Positions 1 through 9,301 of a stretch of 64,000 nt of DNA are shown here, piece by piece. The first letter of the stretch is position 1; the number at the start of each line of letters is the position of its first letter. A program made the translations under genes and the position numbers. The notes under the pieces were generated by a model. It had not been told where the DNA came from. It was given only the letters and a program-made list of their open reading frames with translations, and searched no databases. The DNA is from Rathayibacter rhapontici (GTDB taxonomy: Bacteria; Actinomycetota; Actinomycetes; Actinomycetales; Microbacteriaceae), in NCBI RefSeq assembly GCF_001995175.1, contig NZ_MUKN01000009.1:21199-85198 (forward strand), in the 5' to 3' direction.

Positions 1-1
1 G

Positions 2-1113
2 GACCTCCTCGCGGGCCTGCGCGCCTTCCTCGAGGAGCAGGTGCGCCCGATCGCCGACGACTTCTGGGAGCGCGCCGAGTTCCCGCGGCACCTCGTGCCG
101 GGGATCCACGCGACGGGCGCCGTCGGCCTCTCGTGGCCCGAGACGCGCGCGATCGAGAACTCGGCGTCTTCCGCGGCTGGGTCGCTCTCGAGCTCGGCCG
201 GGTCGACGCGGGCATCGCCACCTACGTGGGCGTGCAGAACGGACTGGTGATGGGCACCGTCGGCGTGACCGGGTCGGACGAGCAGCGCGCCGAGTGGCTC
301 CCCCGGCTCGCGTCGGGCGAGGTCATCGGAGCCTTCGGCCTGACCGAGCCCCACTCCGGGTCGGACTCCGCCCAGGGACTGCGCACCACCGCCCGTCGCG
401 ACGGCGACGACTGGATCCTCGACGGCGCGAAGCGCTGGATCGGCAACGCGACGTTCAGCGACGTCACCGTGATCTGGGCCAAGGACACCGCCGACGGGCA
501 GGTCAAGGGCTTCCTCGTGCCGACGACGACGCCGGGCTACCGCGCCACGGCGATCGCCCGCAAGCAGAGCCTGCGCACGATCCAGAACGCGGACATCGTC
601 CTCGAGGGCGTGCGCGTGCCGGAGTCGCTCCGCCTGCAGAACGCGGACTCCTTCCGCGACACCGCGAAGATCCTCCGGCTCACCCGGGCCGAAGTGGCCT
701 GGCAGGCGATCGGAGTCGCCATCGGCGCCTACGACGCGGCCCTGCGGTACGCCCGCGAGCGCGTCCAGTTCGGCAAGCCCCTCGTCGGCCACCAGCTCGT
801 GCAGGACCTCCTCGTCAAGAGCATCGGCAACATCACCGCGAGCATCGCCCTGGCCACCCGGGTCTCCGAGATGCTCGACGCCGGCGAGCAGCGCGACGAG
901 CACTCCGCGCTCGCCAAGGCCTACACGACGGCGCGCATGCGCGAGACCGTCGCGTGGTGCCGGGAGGTGATGGGCGGCAACGGCATCGTGCTCGACTACG
1001 GGGTCGCCCGGTTCTTCGCCGACGCGGAGGCCCTGTACTCCTACGAGGGGACGCGCGAGATGAACACCCTGATCGTCGGCCGCGCGATCACCGGCACGGC
1101 GGCGTTCGTCTGA
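2..1113 (+). CDS. acyl-CoA dehydrogenase, glutaryl-CoA dehydrogenase-like (5'-truncated, frameshifted)
   Basis: Flavin-dependent dehydrogenase that oxidises an acyl-CoA thioester at the alpha-beta bond. The start lies before the window. The reading runs in frame 2 to about base 166 (ending ...ETRAIENSA) and continues in frame 1 from VFRGWVALE; adding one G in the GCG/TCTTCC stretch joins them. Visible family motifs are GAFGLTEPHSGSD (FAD/substrate binding), RTIQNADIVLEGVRVP, ERVQFGKPLVGHQLVQ, VMGGNGIVLDYGVARF and SYEGTREMNTLIVGRAITG, whose Glu in YEGT is the expected catalytic base. The arrangement resembles glutaryl-CoA dehydrogenases most, but substrate cannot be fixed from sequence alone. 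A separate promoter follows, so it is probably not co-transcribed with the polysaccharide genes. Confidence 0.88.
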   Translation, partial: PPRGPARLPRGAGAPDRRRLLGARRVPAAPRAGDPRDGRRRPLVARDARDRELGVFRGWVALELGRVDAGIATYVGVQNGLVMGTVGVTGSDEQRAEWLPRLASGEVIGAFGLTEPHSGSDSAQGLRTTARRDGDDWILDGAKRWIGNATFSDVTVIWAKDTADGQVKGFLVPTTTPGYRATAIARKQSLRTIQNADIVLEGVRVPESLRLQNADSFRDTAKILRLTRAEVAWQAIGVAIGAYDAALRYARERVQFGKPLVGHQLVQDLLVKSIGNITASIALATRVSEMLDAGEQRDEHSALAKAYTTARMRETVAWCREVMGGNGIVLDYGVARFFADAEALYSYEGTREMNTLIVGRAITGTAAFV

Positions 1114-1136
1114 GCCGGAGCGACGCGACCGCTCTC

Positions 1137-1142
1137 TAGACT
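1137..1142 (+). promoter_or_regulatory. -10 box of a probable leaderless promoter
   Basis: TAGACT ends 7 bases before the ATG at 1150, so transcription would start at or next to the start codon. No clear -35 box is visible. Confidence 0.45.
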
Positions 1143-1149
1143 GATCGCC

Positions 1150-2499
1150 ATGCCCGAACGCGCCGCGCCCTCCGCTCCCCGAGCGCTCGCGGTCGCGATC
1201 CTCACGGTCCTGATCTCGGGTCAGGCGCTGCGCAACCTCGCCGGCTGGTGGGGCTGGGGCCTGGTCGTCGGCGCGCTCCTGATCGCGGCGGTCGTGCTCG
1301 TAGTGCGCGTGCGGCCGAGGCTGCTCTGGAGCCGGACCCCCAAGTCGCTCCTGGCGTTCCTCGCCCTCGTCGTGCTGTCGCTGCTCTGGTCCGCGTACCC
1401 CGGCGCGAGCGCCATCGGCGTCACGGCGCAGCTCGCGACGACCTTCGGAGGCGTGGTCCTGGGTCTGACGCTCGGGGCCGGCGCCTTCGTGACGGCTCTC
1501 GGGCGGGCACTGCGCATCACGGTCGGCCTCTCGCTCCTGTTCGAGCTCGTCGTCGCGGTCGTCGTGCGGCAGAGCGTGCTCCCCCTCGTGATCGACCTGC
1601 CCGCCTCCGGCCCCGTCCCCGACGCCTTCTACTGGTCGCAGGCGGCGCTGTTCACCGGGGAGCCGATCCAGGGCATCGTCGGCAACCGCAACCTGCTCGG
1701 CTTCGCCGCGCTCCTGGGCCTCGTCGTCGTCCTGATCGAGCTCGCCGCCCGCACGGTCCGCCGTCGCTGGGGCGTCCTCTGGGCACTCGTCTTCGCCGCG
1801 ACCCTGCTGCTCACCCGCTCCTCGACCGTGCTGCTCTGCCTCGTGGCCGTCGCCCTCGCCGCGGCCTTCGCGCTCTGGGCGCGCCGTCGGGGCGAGGACG
1901 GGCGGCGGCCGGTGTACGTGACCGCGGCGGCCGTCGGCGCCGTGCTGGTCGTCGGTGTCGCGTCGGGCTGGGGCGCCCTGCTCTCCCTCCTGGGCAAGAG
2001 CGAGGACGCGACCGGGCGCCTCGACATCTGGAGCGCCGTCGGTGAGCTCGCCGCTCAGCGCCCCGTGCTCGGGTGGGGCTGGGTCAGCTACTGGGCCCCG
2101 TGGGCCGCTCCGTTCGACACCCTCGCCGAGCGCAAGGGCGTCCTCTACCTGCAGGCGCACAACGCCGCGCTCGACGTCTGGTTCCAGCTCGGCGTCGTGG
2201 GCCTCGTGCTCTTCACCGCCCTCACCGTCTCGACGCTCTGGCGCTCCTGGTTCCGCGCCGTCGACCGGCCCCGCCGCAGCGCGACCGCAGCACTGCCCTA
2301 CTCGGCGCTGTCCCTGGCGCCGCTGCTCCTCGTCGTCGCCCTGCTCGCGCAGTCGCTCGCCGAGAGCCGCCTGCTGATCGAGAGCGGCTGGCTCCTGCTC
2401 ACGGCCCTCGCCGTCCTGACGAAGCAGCCCGCGAACGAGGCCGAGGAGGCCCTGTCGGCCGAGCGCCTCGCCGTCGCGGGCGAGCGACCGGGGCGATGA
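1150..2499 (+). CDS. O-antigen ligase/polymerase-like membrane protein (first of tandem pair)
   Basis: 449-residue polytopic membrane protein with roughly ten to twelve hydrophobic helices. It carries the landmarks of the O-antigen ligase/polymerase (Wzy/WaaL) family: VGNRNLLGF near residue 177, before a helix, and LGWGWVSYW near residue 307 at the start of the large extracytoplasmic loop, followed by HNAALDVWFQLGVVG. Such proteins join lipid-linked glycan units outside the membrane. The stop overlaps the start of the next gene, a close paralogue, in an ATGA arrangement, so the two are translationally coupled. Substrate is unknown. Confidence 0.83.
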   Translation: MPERAAPSAPRALAVAILTVLISGQALRNLAGWWGWGLVVGALLIAAVVLVVRVRPRLLWSRTPKSLLAFLALVVLSLLWSAYPGASAIGVTAQLATTFGGVVLGLTLGAGAFVTALGRALRITVGLSLLFELVVAVVVRQSVLPLVIDLPASGPVPDAFYWSQAALFTGEPIQGIVGNRNLLGFAALLGLVVVLIELAARTVRRRWGVLWALVFAATLLLTRSSTVLLCLVAVALAAAFALWARRRGEDGRRPVYVTAAAVGAVLVVGVASGWGALLSLLGKSEDATGRLDIWSAVGELAAQRPVLGWGWVSYWAPWAAPFDTLAERKGVLYLQAHNAALDVWFQLGVVGLVLFTALTVSTLWRSWFRAVDRPRRSATAALPYSALSLAPLLLVVALLAQSLAESRLLIESGWLLLTALAVLTKQPANEAEEALSAERLAVAGERPGR

Positions 2500-3779
2500 C
2501 GGACCGGCGTCCCTCCGCTCTCCCGCCGTACCTCTCGGACGCGGTGGCGTCCCCCCGGTTCGCCGCCGCCCTCGCGCAGTCGACCCTCGTCGTCGTCCTG
2601 TGCGCGCCCGCGGTCCGCGGGATGATCGGCTGGCCCGGCTACATCGCCGGCATCGCGACGCTGACGGTCCTCGCCGCGGCGATGCTCGTGCTGCGCCGTG
2701 GCACCCTCGACTGGGAGGGACTGCTGCCGACGAGCATCCTGGTGTTCCTGGGCTGGATCGCGCTCAGCGTGCTCTGGAGCGGGTACCAGTGGTCGACCGT
2801 CTCGGGCGTCGCCTACCAGCTCGCGCTCGCGTTCCTGGCCATCGCGATCGGAGTGACGCGCGACATCATCCAGATCATCCGCTCGGTCGGGGACGTGCTG
2901 CGCTTCGTCCTCGCGGCGTCCGTCGCCGTCGAGGTGGTCGCCGGCGTGCTCATCGACCGTCCGCTGCGCTTCCTGGGCGTCGAGGGGCAGCTCGCGGCGG
3001 GAGGGCCGATCCAGGGGCTGGTGGGCACGCGCAACCAGCTCGGCCTGGTGTGCCTCCTCGCGATCGTGACGTTCGCGGTCGAGCTGATGACCCGCTCCGT
3101 GGCCCGCGGCTCCGCGATCGCCTCGCTCGCCCTCGCGGCCGCCACGCTGCTCTTCACCCGCTCGGCGGTCAGCGCCGGCGTGCTCGTGGTCGCCGCGGTC
3201 GTCGCGCTCGCCCTCCGCTGGGTGCGCCGGGGCGACAGCGAGCACCGGCGCACCCGGCAGTACGTCACGCTCGGCGTCGCCGCCGGAGCGGCCCTCGCCG
3301 CCTGGCTCTTCCGCTCCCGGATCATCGAGCTGCTCAACGCGGGCAGCGAGTTCGAGTTCCGCCTCACCCTCTGGCAGCAGGTCGGCCGCTTCGTCGATCT
3401 CGCCCCGCTGATCGGCTGGGGCTGGGTGGGCTACTGGCGCACGGAGCTGTACCCGTTCAACGCGATCGACTTCCTCTCCGGCCGCCCGCACTCCTCGAGC
3501 CTGAACGCCCTGTTCGACCTGGCCCTTCAGGTCGGAGTCGTCGGAGCGGTGCTCTTCACGGCGCTCGTCGGGCTCGCCCTCTGGCGCTCCTGGCTGATCG
3601 CGTCCGAGCGCAAGGCCGTCGTGCACGTGTGGCCGGTGATGGTCCTGACCGTGCTCGTCGTCACCGCCCTCGCCGAGAGCTCGATCCTGCTGGACGCGGG
3701 CTGGCTCCTGGTCGTGGTGTGCGCCATGCGCGCGGCGCAGGGCCTCAGCTGGCGCCGGCTGCTCCGCCCCCGTGACTGA
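2496..3779 (+). CDS. O-antigen ligase/polymerase-like membrane protein (second of tandem pair)
   Basis: 427-residue paralogue of the preceding gene, with the same order of landmarks: VGTRNQLGL near residue 176, IGWGWVGYW near 305, then SSSLNALFDLALQVGVVGAVLF, and a near-identical final segment around AESSILLDAGWLLV. The ATG at 2496 overlaps the upstream stop. The two copies probably arose by tandem duplication and may act as a pair or on different glycans. The last 35 bases overlap the 3' end of the convergent glycosyltransferase gene on the other strand. Confidence 0.83.
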   Translation: MTDRRPSALPPYLSDAVASPRFAAALAQSTLVVVLCAPAVRGMIGWPGYIAGIATLTVLAAAMLVLRRGTLDWEGLLPTSILVFLGWIALSVLWSGYQWSTVSGVAYQLALAFLAIAIGVTRDIIQIIRSVGDVLRFVLAASVAVEVVAGVLIDRPLRFLGVEGQLAAGGPIQGLVGTRNQLGLVCLLAIVTFAVELMTRSVARGSAIASLALAAATLLFTRSAVSAGVLVVAAVVALALRWVRRGDSEHRRTRQYVTLGVAAGAALAAWLFRSRIIELLNAGSEFEFRLTLWQQVGRFVDLAPLIGWGWVGYWRTELYPFNAIDFLSGRPHSSSLNALFDLALQVGVVGAVLFTALVGLALWRSWLIASERKAVVHVWPVMVLTVLVVTALAESSILLDAGWLLVVVCAMRAAQGLSWRRLLRPRD

Positions 3780-4872
3780 CCCGGCGGCGGGCGACGGAGC
3801 GGAGCACCTCGAGGTGCTCCGCGCGGCAGCGCTCCCAGTCGAACTCCGCGGCACGCGCGAGGCCGAGCGGAGCGAGCTCCTCCCGGCGCGCGATCGCCTC
3901 GACGATGCCGTCGGCGATCGAGCGGGCGTCGAGCGGATCGACGTACACCGCGGCGTCGCCGCAGATCTCGGGCAGCGACCCGGCGTCGGCGGCCGCGACG
4001 GGGCAGCCGGACGCCATGGCCTCGATCGGCGGGAGGCCGAAGCCCTCGTAGAGGCTGGGGAAGGCGAGGACCGCCGCCCGCCGGTACAGCTCGGCGAGCT
4101 CCTCCGGAGCGACGTGGCCGCGCCACTCGACGAAGTCGGGCAGCTCGCCGAGCCGGTCGAGGTCGCCGCCGGTCAGCACGAGCCGGAGGTCGTGGCCGTC
4201 GGCCCGGAGCAGGCGCATCGCCTCGAAGAGCCGCGCGTGGTTCTTGTGCGGCCACGCCCGCGCCGGGAAGAAGACGAAGTCCTCCCGCTCGCCCGTGTTC
4301 GGGTGGAAGCGCGAGGTGTCCACTCCGAGGTGCGAGACGTGGATCCGCTCGGCCGGGATCCCGAGGAGCTCGACGATGCGCCCCTTCGTGAACTCGCTGA
4401 TCGTGATCACCGCGTCCGCGCGCCGGGCCGTCGCCTCGTAGGCGACTCGGCGGAAGAGGCGCTCGACGCGCGGGAAGAGGTCGGGCAGATCGCGGTGCTG
4501 CAGGTCGAACAGCATCTGCACGTGCCCCTGCCTCCTCGAAGGCCAGGGCAGGGGCACCGTGAAGGGGAAGTAGAGGGTCTCGTCCCGCGCCAGGCGTCCG
4601 CGCAGGCGCACGGTCCGCAGCAGCGCCTGCAGCATGCCGATCGCCCGCCGTCGGTGCCCCGCGCCGCTCACGACGCCGTCGGCGACGAGCTCCGCGACGC
4701 CCTCGCTGAAGCCGCGCGCGTTCTCGGGCACGAGGACCTGCACGCGCAGGTCCTCGTCTCCCGGCCGGGGCACGAGGAGGCGCGTCAGAGCACGCGCGTA
4801 GGTCTCGCCTCCCCCCATCCCGCCGGGGTCGACGGTGAGGACGGCGAGCGTGACGGGGAGCTGGTCGGGCAT
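3745..4872 (-). CDS. glycosyltransferase family 4 (GT-B fold)
   Basis: 375-residue cytoplasmic retaining glycosyltransferase. The C-terminal half shows the GT4 nucleotide-sugar domain: FFPARAWPHKNHARLFEA, a glycine-rich turn LVLTGGD, and the acidic E-x7-E signature YEGFGLPPIEAMASG near residue 275. The N-terminal half contains GGGETYARALTRLL, as expected for acceptor binding. I chose the ATG at 4872 because the longer open frame would run across the start of gmd on the other strand. It is transcribed divergently from gmd and converges on the second ligase-like gene. Sugar and acceptor are unknown. Confidence 0.85.
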   Translation of the reverse strand: MPDQLPVTLAVLTVDPGGMGGGETYARALTRLLVPRPGDEDLRVQVLVPENARGFSEGVAELVADGVVSGAGHRRRAIGMLQALLRTVRLRGRLARDETLYFPFTVPLPWPSRRQGHVQMLFDLQHRDLPDLFPRVERLFRRVAYEATARRADAVITISEFTKGRIVELLGIPAERIHVSHLGVDTSRFHPNTGEREDFVFFPARAWPHKNHARLFEAMRLLRADGHDLRLVLTGGDLDRLGELPDFVEWRGHVAPEELAELYRRAAVLAFPSLYEGFGLPPIEAMASGCPVAAADAGSLPEICGDAAVYVDPLDARSIADGIVEAIARREELAPLGLARAAEFDWERCRAEHLEVLRSVARRRVSHGGGAAGAS

Positions 4873-4961
4873 GGCGTCCAATCGGTGTCTCGACCGGCCA
4901 GGATAGCCGCGGCCGGCGCCGCCCCGCCGGTGCCGATCCGGCCTCGGGCGGGGCCCGTGGG

Positions 4962-4967
4962 TAGTAT
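4962..4967 (+). promoter_or_regulatory. candidate -10 box for gmd
   Basis: TAGTAT lies 41 bases before the GTG start at 5009, in the divergent interval between gmd and the GT4 gene. No convincing -35 box is visible. Confidence 0.35.
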
Positions 4968-5008
4968 GTAGCCCGCTGTCATCGACCCACGACGAAACGG
5001 ACCACCAC

Positions 5009-5992
<984 letters not shown>

Positions 5993-5994
5993 TC

Positions 5995-6951
5995 GTGCCC
6001 TCCGCTCTCGTCACCGGAGCGAGCGGGCAGGACGGGGGCTACCTCGTCGAGCGCCTGCTCGAGGACGGCTGGGACGTCTCCGCGCTCGTGCGCGGGGACG
6101 ACTCCGTCCTGCCCTCGGCCGTGCGGCCCATCGAGGGCGACCTCCGCGACGCCGCCGGCCTCGGCCGCATCGTCGCGGAGGCGGCACCGGACACGGTGTT
6201 CCACCTCGCCGGGCTCTCCTCCGTGGCGCTGTCCTGGCAGGAGCCCGTGCTCACGGCCGAGGTCACCGGCACCGCCGTCGCGGCGCTGCTCGAGGCGTCC
6301 CTGTCGCTCCAGGAGTCGACCGGGCGCCCCGTGCGCTTCGTGCAGGCGTCGTCGTCCGAGATCTTCGGGGCGGCGACCGAGAACCCGCAGACGGAGTCGA
6401 CCCCGATCCGCCCGGTGTCGCCCTACGGCGCGGCCAAGGCGTTCGCGCACCTCCTGGTCGGCGTGTACCGCGGACGCGGCCTGCACGCCTCCTCCGGGAT
6501 CCTCTACAACCACGAGTCCCCCCGGCGCCCCGACGCCTTCGTGACGCGGAAGATCACGGCGGGCGTCGCGGCGATCGCCGTGGGGGCCGCGAGCGAGCTG
6601 TCGCTCGGCAACCTCGACGTCCGGCGCGACTGGGGCTGGGCCCCGGACTACGTCGACGCCCTCGTGCGGGCGTCCCGCGCCGACGAGGCGGGCGACTACG
6701 TCATCGCGACCGGGGTCTCGCACTCCGTCCGCGAGTTCGTCGCCGCCGCGTTCGCCGCGGCCGGCATCGACGAGTGGGAGCACCTCGTCGTCCTCGATCC
6801 CCGCTTCGCGCGGCCCGTCGACGCCCCGGAGATGCGCGGCGACGCCTCGCGCGCCCGCTCCGTCCTCGGCTGGGAGCCGACGGTGGCCTTCGAGGAGATC
6901 GTCGCGCGCATGGTCGCGCACGACCTCGACCTGGCCCGACGCGTCGGCTGA
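5995..6951 (+). CDS. second GDP-mannose 4,6-dehydratase-like protein
   Basis: 318-residue paralogue of the upstream gmd, started at a GTG two bases after its stop. It keeps the Rossmann motif TGASGQDGGYLVERLL, FHLAGLSSVALSWQEP, SSSEIFGAA, the YGAAK catalytic pair, NHESPRRPDAFVTRKI and LSLGNLDVRRDWGWAPDYVDAL, so its active site looks intact. GDP-4-keto-6-deoxymannose reductases are the usual partner of GMD, and this gene occupies that position, but its motifs are those of a dehydratase. It may be a second dehydratase, part of a hetero-oligomer, or a reductase derived from GMD. Function beyond the family is uncertain. Confidence 0.75.
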   Translation: MPSALVTGASGQDGGYLVERLLEDGWDVSALVRGDDSVLPSAVRPIEGDLRDAAGLGRIVAEAAPDTVFHLAGLSSVALSWQEPVLTAEVTGTAVAALLEASLSLQESTGRPVRFVQASSSEIFGAATENPQTESTPIRPVSPYGAAKAFAHLLVGVYRGRGLHASSGILYNHESPRRPDAFVTRKITAGVAAIAVGAASELSLGNLDVRRDWGWAPDYVDALVRASRADEAGDYVIATGVSHSVREFVAAAFAAAGIDEWEHLVVLDPRFARPVDAPEMRGDASRARSVLGWEPTVAFEEIVARMVAHDLDLARRVG

Positions 6952-6994
6952 GCCGCCGCCTCGCCGTCCCCCCGGTCGTGGAGCGGACGGAACG

Positions 6995-7000
6995 TACAAT
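6995..7000 (+). promoter_or_regulatory. candidate -10 box upstream of the export operon
   Basis: TACAAT lies 41 bases before the ATG at 7042. A six-base-pair hairpin (7008-7013 with 7017-7022, loop TGA) falls just downstream in what would be the 5' leader. Confidence 0.4.
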
Positions 7001-7041
7001 GATCCAGCTGCCGTGACGGCAGTGCTATGGCTGGGAGACCG

Positions 7042-8013
7042 ATGAGCAGCAAGAAGTCGACGATCACGCGAGCGGCCGACCGCGTCGACGCGATCGCCCA
7101 GGAGCCCTTCCATCGCAGCGGCACGCAGCCCGGCGGCGGGAAGGCCGGGGGCTTCGTCTCGGCGCTGATCGACATCCTCCGCCACCGCGAGCTCCTCCGG
7201 CTGCTCGTCAACCGCGAGCTCAAGCAGCGGTACAAGGACTCGAGCCTCGGCTTCCTGTGGACGCTGATCCGCCCGCTCGTCATGCTCGCGATCTACTACA
7301 TCGCGATCGGCCAGTTCCTCTCGGCGGCGCGCAACGTCCCGGAGTTCGCGATCTTCGTGTTCTCGGGCCTCACGATCTGGGGGCTCTTCGCCGAGATCGT
7401 CAGCAGCGGGACCGTCTCGATCCTCAGCAACGGCGGGCTGATCAAGAAGGTCTACCTGCCGCGCGAGATCTTCCCGGTCGCCACGATCGGCTCCGCCCTC
7501 TTCAACTTCGCCGTCCAGTTCCTGGTCCTCATCGTCGGCGCGATCCTGCTCGGCGGGATCGACGTGAACTGGAACCTGCTCTACATCCCGGCCGCCATCG
7601 CGGTCGTCCTGGTCTACGGCCTCGCGCTGGCCCTCGCGCTGTCGGCGCTGAACGTCTACCTCCGCGACGTGCAGTTCCTCGTCGAGGTCGGGATCCAGAT
7701 CTTCTTCTGGCTCTCGCCGATCGTCTACGCCTGGGCGTTCGTCGTCGAGTCGGTCCCCGGCTGGGTGGCCCAGCTCTACCTGCTGAACCCGATGACCAAC
7801 GCCGTGCTGGCGTTCCAGCGCGCCATCTGGTCGGCGGGATCGCAGACGGTGAACCTGGGCACGGAGGAGGCGCCGATCATCGTCGGCCCGCAGCCGTGGC
7901 CCGGCCACATGGAGCTCCGCCTCCTGCTCATCTTCCTCGTCGGGGTGGTGCTGGTGTGGATCGCCCACCGCATCTTCCGCCGCCTCGAGGGCAACTTCGC
8001 TCAGGAGATCTGA
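7042..8013 (+). CDS. wzm: polysaccharide ABC exporter, permease (Wzm/TagG type)
   Basis: 323-residue membrane subunit of an ABC-2-type exporter that moves undecaprenyl-linked glycan across the membrane. Six hydrophobic helices follow a cytoplasmic N-terminus carrying LLVNRELKQRYKDSSLGFLW, the typical pre-helix signature. Other family marks are SNGGLIKKVYLPREIFPV and the helix-rich C-terminus with YLLNPMTNAVLAFQ. I chose the ATG at 7042, with GGGAGA just upstream, over an in-frame ATG at 7027. It is four bases from the ATPase gene and forms an operon with it. Confidence 0.9.
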   Translation: MSSKKSTITRAADRVDAIAQEPFHRSGTQPGGGKAGGFVSALIDILRHRELLRLLVNRELKQRYKDSSLGFLWTLIRPLVMLAIYYIAIGQFLSAARNVPEFAIFVFSGLTIWGLFAEIVSSGTVSILSNGGLIKKVYLPREIFPVATIGSALFNFAVQFLVLIVGAILLGGIDVNWNLLYIPAAIAVVLVYGLALALALSALNVYLRDVQFLVEVGIQIFFWLSPIVYAWAFVVESVPGWVAQLYLLNPMTNAVLAFQRAIWSAGSQTVNLGTEEAPIIVGPQPWPGHMELRLLLIFLVGVVLVWIAHRIFRRLEGNFAQEI

Positions 8014-8017
8014 TCCC

Positions 8018-9301
8018 ATGACACTCGAATCAGAGCTGTCCGTGCCCGACTCCGCGGCGATGCCCACGATCATCCGCGTGCAGAACGCGTCCAAGCGCTT
8101 CGTCATCCGCAAGGACAAGAGCATCAAGGAGCGCATCGTCAACTTCGGGCGCGGACGCCAGCACCGCGACGACTTCTGGGCCCTGAAGGACATCGACCTC
8201 GAGATCCCGCTGGGCTCGACGGTGGGCCTCATCGGCGCCAACGGCTCCGGCAAGAGCACGCTGCTCAAGCTCATCGGCGGCATCATCCAGCCGACCACCG
8301 GCACCGTCGAGCGACGCGGCCGCCTGGCCGCCCTGCTCGAGCTCGGAGCGGGATTCCACCCCGACCTCACCGGTCGCGAGAACGTGTTCCTCAACGGCGC
8401 GATCCTCGGGCTGTCGCGGAAGGAGCTCGAGGACAAGTTCGACTCCATCGTCGACTTCTCCGAGATCGCCGACTTCATCGACACCCAGGTGAAGTTCTAC
8501 TCGTCGGGCATGTACGTGCGGCTCGCCTTCGCGATCGCGATCCACACCGATCCCGATCTCCTCCTCGTCGACGAGGTCCTCGCGGTCGGCGACGAGCCGT
8601 TCCAGCGCAAGTGCATGGATCGCATCCGCGCCTTCCAGCGGGCCGGCAAGACCATCGTCCTCGTCACGCACTCCCTCGAGCAGGTCGGCGAGCTGTGCGA
8701 CCGGACCGTCGTCCTCGAGCACGGCAACGTCATCTACGACGGCGAGACCGCCCGCGGTCTCGAGGTGCTGCGCAACGGCTTCGAGTCCTCGCGCCAGGAG
8801 CGCGTGGAGCGCGAGACCGCCGAGGCCATCGTCGAGGCGGAGGAGACGGGCGAGGAGCCGGAGCAGATCCAGCCCGCCGAGATCGTGAGCATCGAGCTCG
8901 ACGGCGGCACGCTCGAGGAGGGCAACCGCACCCTGCGTCCCGGCGACGACCTCCGCGTCTCCGTGACCCTGCGCCCACTGAGCAGCACTCCCCTCGAGAA
9001 CTGGTTCGTCGGGATGGGCGTGGACACCCCCATGGGGCAGATCGTCTTCGGCACCAACACGATGCGCTTGGGCTTCGAGCACCCCCCGCTGACCGAGCAG
9101 ACCACGATCGTCTTCGATCTGCCGGACATCCGCTTCGGCGGCGGCACCTACGCCGTGCACGCCTCCGCGTCCACCCTCGGGAACGGCGAGTTCACCCGCG
9201 TGCCCGTCGGCGCCCGGTTCACCGTCGAGCGCAGCGACAAGCGGGTCGGCCTGGTGAGCGTCGCCGCCACCGCCACGGTCGGCGGGGTCACGCGGGCGTG
9301 A
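8018..9301 (+). CDS. wzt: polysaccharide ABC exporter, ATPase with Wzt-like C-terminal domain
   Basis: 427-residue ATPase partner of the preceding permease. Walker A is GANGSGKST, the signature motif is YSSGMYVRLAFAIAI, Walker B is LLLVDEVLAVGDE and the H-loop is VTHSLEQ. After residue about 265 there is an acidic linker and then a beta-rich domain (roughly 280-420, with LRPGDDLRVSVTLRP and FVGMGVDTPMGQIVFGTNT) like the Wzt carbohydrate-binding domain, which in studied systems recognises the end of the finished chain. This suggests export of completed polymer. Its end overlaps the next gene's GTG. Confidence 0.92.
   Translation: MTLESELSVPDSAAMPTIIRVQNASKRFVIRKDKSIKERIVNFGRGRQHRDDFWALKDIDLEIPLGSTVGLIGANGSGKSTLLKLIGGIIQPTTGTVERRGRLAALLELGAGFHPDLTGRENVFLNGAILGLSRKELEDKFDSIVDFSEIADFIDTQVKFYSSGMYVRLAFAIAIHTDPDLLLVDEVLAVGDEPFQRKCMDRIRAFQRAGKTIVLVTHSLEQVGELCDRTVVLEHGNVIYDGETARGLEVLRNGFESSRQERVERETAEAIVEAEETGEEPEQIQPAEIVSIELDGGTLEEGNRTLRPGDDLRVSVTLRPLSSTPLENWFVGMGVDTPMGQIVFGTNTMRLGFEHPPLTEQTTIVFDLPDIRFGGGTYAVHASASTLGNGEFTRVPVGARFTVERSDKRVGLVSVAATATVGGVTRA

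Noticed and set aside
2..1113. Acyl-CoA dehydrogenase as a true pseudogene
   Set aside because: One missing G restores a full conserved protein, and the same type of defect occurs in essential genes here, so a sequence error is more likely.
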